Shown here: one piece after another, positions 54,728 to 61,360 of the stretch
How positions within the stretch are numbered: position 1 is the stretch's first letter
Layout of the letters: each line of letters opens with the position of its first letter
Assembly (NCBI RefSeq): GCF_000952685.1
Contig: NZ_JYHV01000034.1
Span: 124,001-188,000, forward strand
Length of the DNA: 64,000 nucleotides
Direction: 5' to 3'
Origin: Stutzerimonas stutzeri
Lineage (GTDB): Bacteria; Pseudomonadota; Gammaproteobacteria; Pseudomonadales; Pseudomonadaceae
The notes under the pieces: model-generated
Seen by the model: only the letters and a program-made list of their open reading frames with translations
What the model was told of the DNA's origin: nothing
Database searches by the model: none
Position numbers and translations under genes: made by a program

Positions 54728-56140
54728 TCACTCGTCGTCGATGAGTCGGGCGGCCATGACCTGCTTGCTGTCGAGCTGAAAGAACAATGTGGCGGCGAGC
54801 ATCGACATCCCGCCGATGCACAGGAACGTCAAGTGGAACGCTTGCAGCACGGCCTCGCCGTCAGCGCCCGGGACCGTGAAGCCGCCCAGCAATGCGCCCG
54901 CCGAAGCCACTCCCAGGCTCATCGACAACTGCACCACCACCGATAACAGGCTGTTGCCGCTGCTGGCATTCTGGTTGCTGAGCCCGACCAGGGTCACGGT
55001 GTTCATCGCGGTGAACTGCATCGAATTGACAATGCCGATCAGGCTCAGCTGCAGCAGCAGAAGCACTGTCGGTGTGTGTGCGTCGATTGTCGCGAGGCTC
55101 GCGATCAGACTGCCCAGCAACAAGGTGTTGCCCACCAGGATGCGCCGGTAGCCGAGCCGGTCGATCAGCGGTTTGGCCAGAGGTTTGATCAACATTGCAC
55201 CTAGTGCCAGCGGGATCATGCTCATGCCCGCCTGCGCCGGCGAATAGCCCAGTGCGACCTGCAGCAGCAACGGCAGCAGGAAAGGCAGCGCCCCACTGCC
55301 TAGGCGTGCGAACAGATTACCGAAAATGCCAACGGCGAAACTACGCGTGCGGAACAACGTCGGGCTGAACAAGGGTTCGTCGACATGCCCGGCGCGCAAC
55401 CAATAGGCCGCCAGGCAAGCGCTGCCAATCACCATTAATAATAGAACGCGGGCGTGAGGCATCTGCATTTCCCCCAGGCCTTCGAGCGCAATGGTGATCA
55501 GCACCATCGAGCCACCAAACAGCAAAAAGCCGACCGTATCGAAACGCATCCGCTCACTGCTCTTCAGATCGGGCATGAAGCGAAGCGCGGCGATGCAGCC
55601 AACCAACCCGACTGGCAGGTTGATCAGGAATATCCAGTGCCAGGAGGCGTATTCCACTAGCCAACCACCGAGGGTCGGGCCGATCAGCGGACCGACCATG
55701 CCCGGCAACGCAATGAAGGTCATCACCCGCACGAACTCGCTGCGCGGATAGGCGCGCAGCACCACCAGACGCCCGACCGGAAGCATCAGCGCGCCCCCGA
55801 TAGCCTGCACCACGCGAGCCATTACCAGCTGATTAAAGCTCGCACTCATCGCGCAGAGCAACGAGCCGAGCGTGAACAACACGATGGCCGAGAAAAAGAT
55901 GCGTCGAGTGCCGAAGCGATCCGCCACCCATCCGGACGCTGGAATCAGCAGTGCCACGGTGAGCATGTAAGCAATGACCACGCCCTGCATGCGCAGCGGG
56001 TCCTCGGCCAGGTCACGGGCCATTGCGGGCAGCGCCGTGTTGAGAATGGTGCCATCGAGGGTCTGCATGAAGAACGCGATGGCGACCAGCCAGGGCAATA
56101 CACGGGCGGATCGAGCATCCAGTGCGATGGCTTGAGGCAT
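54728..56140 (-). CDS. mdtD: MFS multidrug transporter, DHA2 (EmrB/QacA) family, MdtD-like
   Basis: Proton-coupled inner-membrane transporter of 470 aa with about fourteen hydrophobic segments. Motif A-like GWVADRFGTRR is at about residue 68, the antiporter motif C-like GPLIGPTLGGWL near 150, and a LDGTILNTALPAMA motif in helix one near 28. Length and motifs agree with MdtD (471 aa in E. coli). The EmrA-type adaptor often paired with EmrB pumps is absent. Neighbours do not indicate a substrate; the divergent Ftr operon hints at metal-related export but this is only positional. The start lies 325 bp from ftrA. Confidence 0.88.
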   Translation of the reverse strand: MPQAIALDARSARVLPWLVAIAFFMQTLDGTILNTALPAMARDLAEDPLRMQGVVIAYMLTVALLIPASGWVADRFGTRRIFFSAIVLFTLGSLLCAMSASFNQLVMARVVQAIGGALMLPVGRLVVLRAYPRSEFVRVMTFIALPGMVGPLIGPTLGGWLVEYASWHWIFLINLPVGLVGCIAALRFMPDLKSSERMRFDTVGFLLFGGSMVLITIALEGLGEMQMPHARVLLLMVIGSACLAAYWLRAGHVDEPLFSPTLFRTRSFAVGIFGNLFARLGSGALPFLLPLLLQVALGYSPAQAGMSMIPLALGAMLIKPLAKPLIDRLGYRRILVGNTLLLGSLIASLATIDAHTPTVLLLLQLSLIGIVNSMQFTAMNTVTLVGLSNQNASSGNSLLSVVVQLSMSLGVASAGALLGGFTVPGADGEAVLQAFHLTFLCIGGMSMLAATLFFQLDSKQVMAARLIDDE

Positions 56141-56465
56141 AGAATTCCCCGACTCGAAAATACATATGGTAGGCCGCTAACGATATCTCCCGCAGCTTTT
56201 ATCGAGCCTCATAAACACTCCGGACAGGGCTGCCCTGGCATGCCGAGGCCAACCACTTCAGCGCCCACCCCGGTGCGACAACTCAACGCACCCAACGGCT
56301 CCAGGACACAGCACGCGGAGCATCCAGGCTCTGTGGAGCGTCGGACACAACCCATTCGGGCTATACGTAACAAAGTATTTCGATCAGAATTGACGCGAAT
56401 CATTATCGTTAAGCATCACAGGTGCGAACCTCTCCACACACTCATCTCTGCTCTTCGGAGGCTTC
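56141..56465. promoter_or_regulatory. Divergent region mdtD / ftrA
   Basis: 325 bp without a gene. It contains a GC-rich CAGGGCTGCCCTG palindrome near 56225 and a Fur box near ftrA, reported separately. No other structure is evident. Confidence 0.5.
56389..56407 (-). promoter_or_regulatory. Fur box upstream of the ftr operon
   Basis: On the minus strand GATAATGATTCGCGTC matches the 19-bp Fur consensus (GATAATGATAATCATTATC) at about 13 of 19 positions, with the first half perfect. A TTGACG at 56390-56395 overlaps it and may be the -35 element. It lies about 60 bp before the ftrA start, suiting iron repression. Confidence 0.75.
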
Positions 56466-56999
56466 ATGCGCATTCTCGCCACCCTCGCCGTTGCTTCGTT
56501 GCTACTCACTCCCCTCGCTCAGGCCAAGGAATACCCCATCGGCGAACCGCAGCAATGCGGCGGTATGGAAGTCGGTGCCGTGTACCTGCAGCCAGTCGAA
56601 ATGGAGCCGGCCGGAATGATGCTCGACGCGGCCAAATCCGACGTGCACCTGGAAGCCGATATCTCCGCTACGGAAAACAACCCCAACGGCTGGCAGGAAG
56701 GCAGCTTCGTCTCCTACCTGAACATCAGCTACGCGCTGACCAAGAAAGGCTCGGATGAGAAAATCGAGGGTGACTTCCACCCGATGGTTGCCAACGACGG
56801 CCCGCACTACGGCGACAACGTCAAGCTGATGGGGCCAGGCAAATACCAGCTGACTTTCACCATCTCGCCGCCGGATGGCAAGCACAGCATGTTCGGCCGT
56901 CACGTGGACAAGGAAACCGGAGTCGCGCCCTGGTTCGAGACCTGCAAGCTGAACTACGAGTTCACCTACGCCGGCATCGGCAAGAAAGGCGGCTATTGA
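56466..56999 (+). CDS. ftrA: Periplasmic iron-uptake protein, P19/Tp34 family (FtrA)
   Basis: Secreted Fe2+-uptake component of 177 aa with signal peptide residues 1-19 (AQAKE). The mature part matches the P19/Tp34 family: QCGGMEVGAVYLQPVEMEP, HLEADISATENNPNGW and FHPMVANDGPHYGDNV, with conserved His, Met and Glu residues that bind copper and iron. In Bordetella and Brucella FtrABCD, FtrA binds and oxidises Fe2+ before transport. CGGAGG lies 5 bases before the ATG. A Fur box lies upstream. It is first in a four-gene operon (spacings 13, 21 and -4 bp). Confidence 0.9.
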   Translation: MRILATLAVASLLLTPLAQAKEYPIGEPQQCGGMEVGAVYLQPVEMEPAGMMLDAAKSDVHLEADISATENNPNGWQEGSFVSYLNISYALTKKGSDEKIEGDFHPMVANDGPHYGDNVKLMGPGKYQLTFTISPPDGKHSMFGRHVDKETGVAPWFETCKLNYEFTYAGIGKKGGY

Positions 57000-57012
57000 G
57001 TCGGAGGTCAGC

Positions 57013-57345
57013 ATGCGAGGCATCCTGCTCCCTACCCTCGCCCTGCTCGCTGCCGGTTTCGCCGGCGGCGCCCAAGCCGGGTTACCCACCTACGAACTGA
57101 CCATCCGTGACGGCCATTTCGAGCCGGCGACAATCGAAGTGCCGGCTCGCCAGCGCTTCAAGATCGTCGTCATCAATGCCGGCAGCGGGCCGACCGAGTT
57201 CGAAAGCACGCCGCTGCGGGTGGAAAAGGTCCTCTCGCCCGGCGTCACCTCGTTTGTCGTGATTCATCCGCTCAAGCCGGGCCGCTACCCCTTCTTCGAT
57301 GAGTTCCACATGGACCTCCCGGAAGGGGAAATCATCGCCAAGTAG
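57013..57345 (+). CDS. ftrB: Periplasmic cupredoxin-like protein (FtrB)
   Basis: A 110-aa exported protein with signal peptide residues 1-22 (GGAQAG). The rest is a cupredoxin-like domain: YELTIRDGHFEPATIEVPA, FKIVVINAG and the PGRYPFFDEFHMDLPEG loop. Classical blue-copper ligands (His, Cys, Met) are only partly present, with no Cys, so it may bind copper differently. In the Ftr system, FtrB takes electrons from oxidised iron at FtrA. GGAGG lies 6 bases before the ATG. It is the second gene of the ftr operon. Confidence 0.88.
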   Translation: MRGILLPTLALLAAGFAGGAQAGLPTYELTIRDGHFEPATIEVPARQRFKIVVINAGSGPTEFESTPLRVEKVLSPGVTSFVVIHPLKPGRYPFFDEFHMDLPEGEIIAK

Positions 57346-57366
57346 TTCCTTCACAGGAGAAGCGAC

Positions 57367-58224
57367 ATGGGCCAATCAATGTTCATCGTCTGGCGCGAAA
57401 GCGTCGAGGCGCTGCTCGTCATCGGCATTCTGCACGCCTGGCTGAGCCAGCAACCCGGCAATCGCCACGCGCTGCGTATGCTCTGGGCTGGTGTAGGCGC
57501 AGGCCTTGGCCTGGCGACGTTGCTGGCCTGGGGGATTCTCAGCGCCGGGGACTGGCTGGCCGGCCCGGCGGGCGAATGGTTCCAGTGCGCCATGCTGTTG
57601 GTTGCCAGCGTGCTGATCCTGCAGATGGTCGGCTGGATGCATCATCATGGACGCGATCTCAAACGCAATCTGATCGACAGCGCCAGCACACAGCTGAGCC
57701 AGGGCAACGGTGTCGGACTGCTGGTGTTGGCCATGCTTGCCGTGGCGCGTGAAGGCAGCGAGACGGTGGTCTTCCTGTACGGCATCGGCCATCAGCAACA
57801 GGGCATGGACCTGACCAGCTTCGTCATTGGCGGTCTGCTCGGTTTCGGCCTGGCACTGCTCAGCTACGCCGCACTGCAGGCGGGCAGCTGGTTCTTCTCC
57901 TGGAAACGCTTCTTCAAGATCAGCGAAGCCTTGCTGCTGTTGCTCGGCGCCGCCCTGCTGATGGCCGGACTCGACCGTTTCAGCGGTCAACTGATGGGCA
58001 TGGACGTACCGGAACTGTTCTATACAGCCTTCGGCGATCCGCTATGGGACACCTCCGCCCTGCTCGATGACGGCGGCACCCTGGGCAGCACCATCGCCGG
58101 GCTGACCGGCTACCGAGCAATGCCTTCGCTGGCGGCGGTCATTCTCATGGCCTTGTACTGGCTGGCCGTCTGGGCCTGGTTGCGGCCGAAGGCGGAGGCT
58201 CGTCTGGAGGCGCATCCAGCATGA
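57367..58224 (+). CDS. ftrC: FTR1-family iron permease (FtrC)
   Basis: Inner-membrane iron importer of 285 aa with seven hydrophobic segments. Two iron-binding RExxE motifs are present, RESVE near residue 10 and REGSE near residue 131, in the first and fourth helices as in yeast Ftr1 and bacterial EfeU. It imports Fe3+ produced at the periplasmic face. AGGAG lies 8 bases before the ATG; its stop overlaps ftrD (ATGA). The combination with FtrA/FtrB instead of EfeO/EfeB identifies the Ftr rather than Efe system. Confidence 0.92.
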   Translation: MGQSMFIVWRESVEALLVIGILHAWLSQQPGNRHALRMLWAGVGAGLGLATLLAWGILSAGDWLAGPAGEWFQCAMLLVASVLILQMVGWMHHHGRDLKRNLIDSASTQLSQGNGVGLLVLAMLAVAREGSETVVFLYGIGHQQQGMDLTSFVIGGLLGFGLALLSYAALQAGSWFFSWKRFFKISEALLLLLGAALLMAGLDRFSGQLMGMDVPELFYTAFGDPLWDTSALLDDGGTLGSTIAGLTGYRAMPSLAAVILMALYWLAVWAWLRPKAEARLEAHPA

Positions 58225-59597
58225 TAGCCAACGCTCCCTGGCTGGCGCGTATCGGCGACCTGCTGCGCCAGCATGCCAAGACCATCCGCCTGATCCAGTG
58301 GCTGGTGGTCGGCTTCTATCTGGTCCTGTTGCTGGTGCCCGCCGTGCTTTCGCTGCCGCCTTCCGAGGCACGCATGCTGGACAACATCACGGTGTTCGCG
58401 CAGTTCCTGTTCTGGGGGCTGTGGTGGCCGTTCGTGTTGCTGTCGATGGTGATTTTCGGCCGACTCTGGTGCGGCGTGCTCTGCCCGGAAGGCGCGCTCA
58501 GCGAATGGATCAGCTGGCGCGGGCTGAACAAGCGCACGCCGCAGTGGATCCGCTGGAGCGGCTGGCCGACCATCGCCTTCGTGCTGACCACCGTCTACGG
58601 CCAGCTGATCAGCGTCTATGACTATGGTCGGGCCGCCGCATTGATCCTCGGCGGCTCCACCGTCGCGGCGATGATCGTCGGCTTCCTCTACGGACGCGGC
58701 AAACGCGTCTGGTGCCGCCACCTGTGTCCGGTGAGCGGTGTGTTCGGCTTGCTCGCGCGTCTGGCGCCGATGCACTACAGGGTCGACGAGCAACGCTGGC
58801 AGGCCAACCAAGGACCGAAGCTGGCGACCCCCAACTGCGCGCCGCTGATCGACATCCGCCGCATGCAGGGAAACAGCGAATGCCACGCCTGCGGTCGCTG
58901 CAGTGGCCAACGTGGGGCCGTCGCCCTCGCCGCCCGTTCGCCCAACGAGGAAATCCTCATCGTCGGCAACCAGCCGCAGCACGGCCATTGGGACAGTACG
59001 CTGCTGCTATTCGGCATGATCGGCCTGGCCATGGGCGCCTTCCAATGGACGGTCAGTCCCTGGTTCATCACCCTCAAGCAGACCGCCGCCGAGTGGCTGG
59101 TCGATCGCGACATCTTCTGGCCGCTGGAGGCCAACGCGCCCTGGTGGCTGCTGACCCACTATCCGCAGGTCAACGACGCCTTCACCTGGCTCGATGGTGC
59201 AGCCATCCTTACCTACATCGGTGCCAGCTCGCTGCTGATCGGTGGTGCGCTGTGGTTGCTGTTGCGTGGCGCAATGCGCTTGATGAACCGCCGCGATGAG
59301 GTTTTCCACCACCTCGCGCTTGCGCTCACGCCCCTGGGTGGTGCTGGGCTGTTTCTCGGCCTCTCGGCGACCACCATCAAGCTGTTGCGCTACGAAGGGT
59401 TCATCCTCGCCTGGGCACAGCCGACCCGCGCACTGCTCCTGGCCGGTGCTATCGGCTGGAGCCTGTACTTGGCGTGGCGGGTAATCAGCCGCCATGGGGC
59501 CAATGGCCTGCGACGGCTCAGTGCGTTAGGTTGCGTGGGACTGGCGACTGCGGTGGTGGGTTACGGCTGGTATTTGCAGTTCTGGGGTTGGAGCTGA
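58221..59597 (+). CDS. ftrD: Polytopic 4Fe-4S membrane protein (FtrD)
   Basis: Predicted electron-transfer partner of FtrABC, 458 aa, with about nine hydrophobic segments. Cysteine clusters typical of NapH/CcoG-like ferredoxin membrane proteins lie in RLWCGVLCPEGALSEW (about residue 85) and RHLCPVSG (about 170). A third cluster in HACGRCSG (about 220) sits among loops. It is thought to accept electrons from the periplasmic Ftr proteins. Translation is coupled to ftrC by a four-base overlap. Full length, with no break seen. Confidence 0.88.
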   Translation: MIANAPWLARIGDLLRQHAKTIRLIQWLVVGFYLVLLLVPAVLSLPPSEARMLDNITVFAQFLFWGLWWPFVLLSMVIFGRLWCGVLCPEGALSEWISWRGLNKRTPQWIRWSGWPTIAFVLTTVYGQLISVYDYGRAAALILGGSTVAAMIVGFLYGRGKRVWCRHLCPVSGVFGLLARLAPMHYRVDEQRWQANQGPKLATPNCAPLIDIRRMQGNSECHACGRCSGQRGAVALAARSPNEEILIVGNQPQHGHWDSTLLLFGMIGLAMGAFQWTVSPWFITLKQTAAEWLVDRDIFWPLEANAPWWLLTHYPQVNDAFTWLDGAAILTYIGASSLLIGGALWLLLRGAMRLMNRRDEVFHHLALALTPLGGAGLFLGLSATTIKLLRYEGFILAWAQPTRALLLAGAIGWSLYLAWRVISRHGANGLRRLSALGCVGLATAVVGYGWYLQFWGWS

Positions 59598-59679
59598 ACA
59601 GGCGCCCTGTCGGGCTCCGCCCAGCCTTCTTTTGGCGATCCCAGCCGCATTCGGAAACAAAGCGGACCCTCTGATACTC

Positions 59680-59721
59680 GCCCTGATCGCAAGCAAGGCT
59701 CGCTCCTGTAAGAGCGAGTGC
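59680..59721 (+). repeat. REP-like repeat, copy 1
   Basis: CTGATACTCGCCCTGATCGC followed by an AGCAAG and GCTCGCTC palindrome. Similar sequence recurs at 60366. The GCTCGCTCCTGTAAG end is typical of Pseudomonas REP sequences as I recall. It lies in the 256-bp gap between ftrD and elaA. Confidence 0.55.
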
Positions 59722-59853
59722 CAACGCCGACGGCTTCCAGCAGTCCGACCCGCTCACGCAGGGCGTCGGGGAGGCTGCTTGCAGGGACTGTCGGCAGCGT
59801 TTGGCGTGGGATACGTTTAGTATCAGCTCAGGTATTTTCTACGAGTCGGCGTC

Positions 59854-60312
59854 ATGTCAATCAACTGGATCTGCAAACACCACACCCAACTCAGCACGCA
59901 AGAACTCTATGCCATCCTGCGCCTGCGCGCGGACGTCTTCGTGGTCGAGCAACAATGCGTGTACCTGGATGTTGATGGCCAGGACCTGATAGGCGACACC
60001 TGCCACCTGATGGCCTGGCGCGACGAGCAATTAGCGGCCTACCTGCGCCTGCTCGCCCCCATCCAGCATGATGGCGACGTGGTCATTGGCCGCGTCGTGA
60101 CCGCGCCCTCGGCCCGCGGTCAGGGCATCGGCCATGAAATGATGGTGCATGCACTCGACCATGCGGAGAAACAATGGCCGGGGCACTCGATCTTCCTGTC
60201 CGCCCAGGCCCACCTGCAAGGCTATTACAGGCGTTACGGCTTCGACCCGGTGGGCGAGGTGTATGTCGAGGACGGGATCCCGCACATCGGCATGCGCCGG
60301 AAGCGTGAGTAA
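59854..60312 (+). CDS. elaA: GNAT-family N-acetyltransferase, ElaA-like
   Basis: Cytosolic acyltransferase of 152 aa, full-length match in layout to ElaA. The acetyl-CoA-binding motif A reads VVTAPSARGQGIGHEMM (about residues 86-103; the R/Q-x-x-G-x-G/A core is RGQGIG). The N-terminal LSTQELYAILRLRADVFVVEQQC with its conserved Gln-Glu-Cys and the C-terminal YRRYGFDPVGEVYVEDGIPHIGM are characteristic. Substrate unknown. The gene is flanked on both sides by REP-like repeats in the same orientation. Confidence 0.92.
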   Translation: MSINWICKHHTQLSTQELYAILRLRADVFVVEQQCVYLDVDGQDLIGDTCHLMAWRDEQLAAYLRLLAPIQHDGDVVIGRVVTAPSARGQGIGHEMMVHALDHAEKQWPGHSIFLSAQAHLQGYYRRYGFDPVGEVYVEDGIPHIGMRRKRE

Positions 60313-60365
60313 CACGCCTAAACGCCGCTCAGGAATCGCCAGCACCGGCTTGATACAAAAACTCC

Positions 60366-60402
60366 GATGCTCACCCTGATCGCGAGCAAGTTCGCTCGCC
60401 AC
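60366..60402 (+). repeat. REP-like repeat, copy 2
   Basis: CGATGCTCACCCTGATCGC and CGAGCAAGTTCGCTCG, similar to the copy at 59680 and in the same direction. The palindrome GCGAGCAAGTTCGCTCGC has inverted arms. Together the copies bracket elaA. Confidence 0.6.
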
Positions 60403-60427
60403 GAGTCGTTATCGTTGCCAGCCCCGA

Positions 60428-60452
60428 AGCATCCGGAGGGAGCCGGAATGCT
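60428..60452 (-). terminator. Hairpin downstream of nrdG
   Basis: AGCATCCGG pairs with CCGGAATGCT across a six-base loop with one bulge. It lies about 17 bp beyond the nrdG stop. There is no T-tract, so terminator strength is doubtful. Confidence 0.35.
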
Positions 60453-60468
60453 GCGAAGAGGCTTGACG

Positions 60469-61164
60469 TCACCCTCGCAGCACGAACGACGGAAACAGCA
60501 TCCCCAGCCGATCCCAGAGTTTCTGCTGGTCATAGGGCGCGCGGCTGTCGGGCAGGGTGTTGTCGAACATCCTGGCGGTGCGCACGCACTGCACCGCAAA
60601 GCGCTCGACACCCAGGGCGCGAAGACGCTGGGCCAGGTCCCAGAGGTGGTCGGCATCAAACAGCTGCCAATGCACGGTGGTCCGGCATTCGTGGGCAACA
60701 CCGCTTTCCAGCAAGTGCTCAAGGCTTTTCCAGTTGGCTTTGCCGCTGCCTTCGACTCCGGTGATCAGCATGCTGTGCTCCGGCAGGGCCTTGACGTCGA
60801 AGCCCACCCAATCCACCAGCGATAGCACCTGACGGAACAACCTGGGTTTGATGCCAGCGCTGTGCAGGCCGATCTTGAAACCCATCGCGCGCACCTCGGC
60901 AATCGCCTCGGGTAGCGCCAATTGCAGGGTCGGCTCGCCGCCGCTGAAAACGACCGCTTCGAGTAGTCCGACTCGTTCCCGAAGAAAATCGAGAATCCCG
61001 TCCCAAGGCTTTTCCTGCTCCCCACAGGCTGGAATCAGCCCGGGGTTATGGCAGTAGCGACAGCGCCAGCCGCAACCTTGGCAGAACAGCACGCAGGCGA
61101 GATGGTCTGGAAAATCCAATGTGGTCAGGGGGACCAGCCCCCCGACCCGAAGCGCTGCGTTCAC
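60469..61164 (-). CDS. nrdG: Anaerobic ribonucleotide reductase activating protein (radical SAM)
   Basis: Radical-SAM activase that generates the glycyl radical of class III ribonucleotide reductase. The 231-aa protein has the [4Fe-4S] cysteine motif C31GWRC35RYC38 (CX3CX2C) and FSGGEPTLQ (about 72-80), with GFDVKALPE later. It has a GTG start that overlaps the stop of the small glycyl-radical gene by four bases (GTGA). Its length is greater than E. coli NrdG (154 aa) and resembles the longer Pseudomonas form. It is third in the nrdD operon and should work on that small protein. Confidence 0.92.
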   Translation of the reverse strand: MNAALRVGGLVPLTTLDFPDHLACVLFCQGCGWRCRYCHNPGLIPACGEQEKPWDGILDFLRERVGLLEAVVFSGGEPTLQLALPEAIAEVRAMGFKIGLHSAGIKPRLFRQVLSLVDWVGFDVKALPEHSMLITGVEGSGKANWKSLEHLLESGVAHECRTTVHWQLFDADHLWDLAQRLRALGVERFAVQCVRTARMFDNTLPDSRAPYDQQKLWDRLGMLFPSFVLRG

Positions 61165-61328
61165 GCAACGGTCACTCGCGCCGCCTGTTCAGTGAAGTGC
61201 CTGCGCTCCCGGTGCTCCGACTGCTTGCCCGGGTTGAAGGCGGTTACCGGGCGGTGATATCCCATCACACGGGTCCAGACTTCGCAGCGCTGGCGTTGGG
61301 CCTCGGGCAGTTGGGTGGCTTGGGTCAT
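61161..61328 (-). CDS. nrdD: Separate glycyl-radical domain of class III ribonucleotide reductase (small NrdD)
   Basis: A 55-aa protein that contains the glycyl-radical signature normally at the C-terminus of NrdD: CEVWTRVMGYHRPVTAFN, with the likely radical Gly23, followed by GKQSEHRERRHF. It has its own ribosome site (GAGGAG, 6 bases before the ATG at 61328) and lies 32 bp after the large NrdD gene. The stop overlaps the nrdG start (GTGA). The two parts have separate stop and start signals with intervening sequence, so this looks like a true split rather than a frameshift. I recall such short NrdD-annotated proteins in other Pseudomonas. Confidence 0.8.
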   Translation of the reverse strand: MTQATQLPEAQRQRCEVWTRVMGYHRPVTAFNPGKQSEHRERRHFTEQAARVTVA

Positions 61329-61360
61329 GTGTCGCTCCTCTGGGTTGGTTAGAACTCGTG

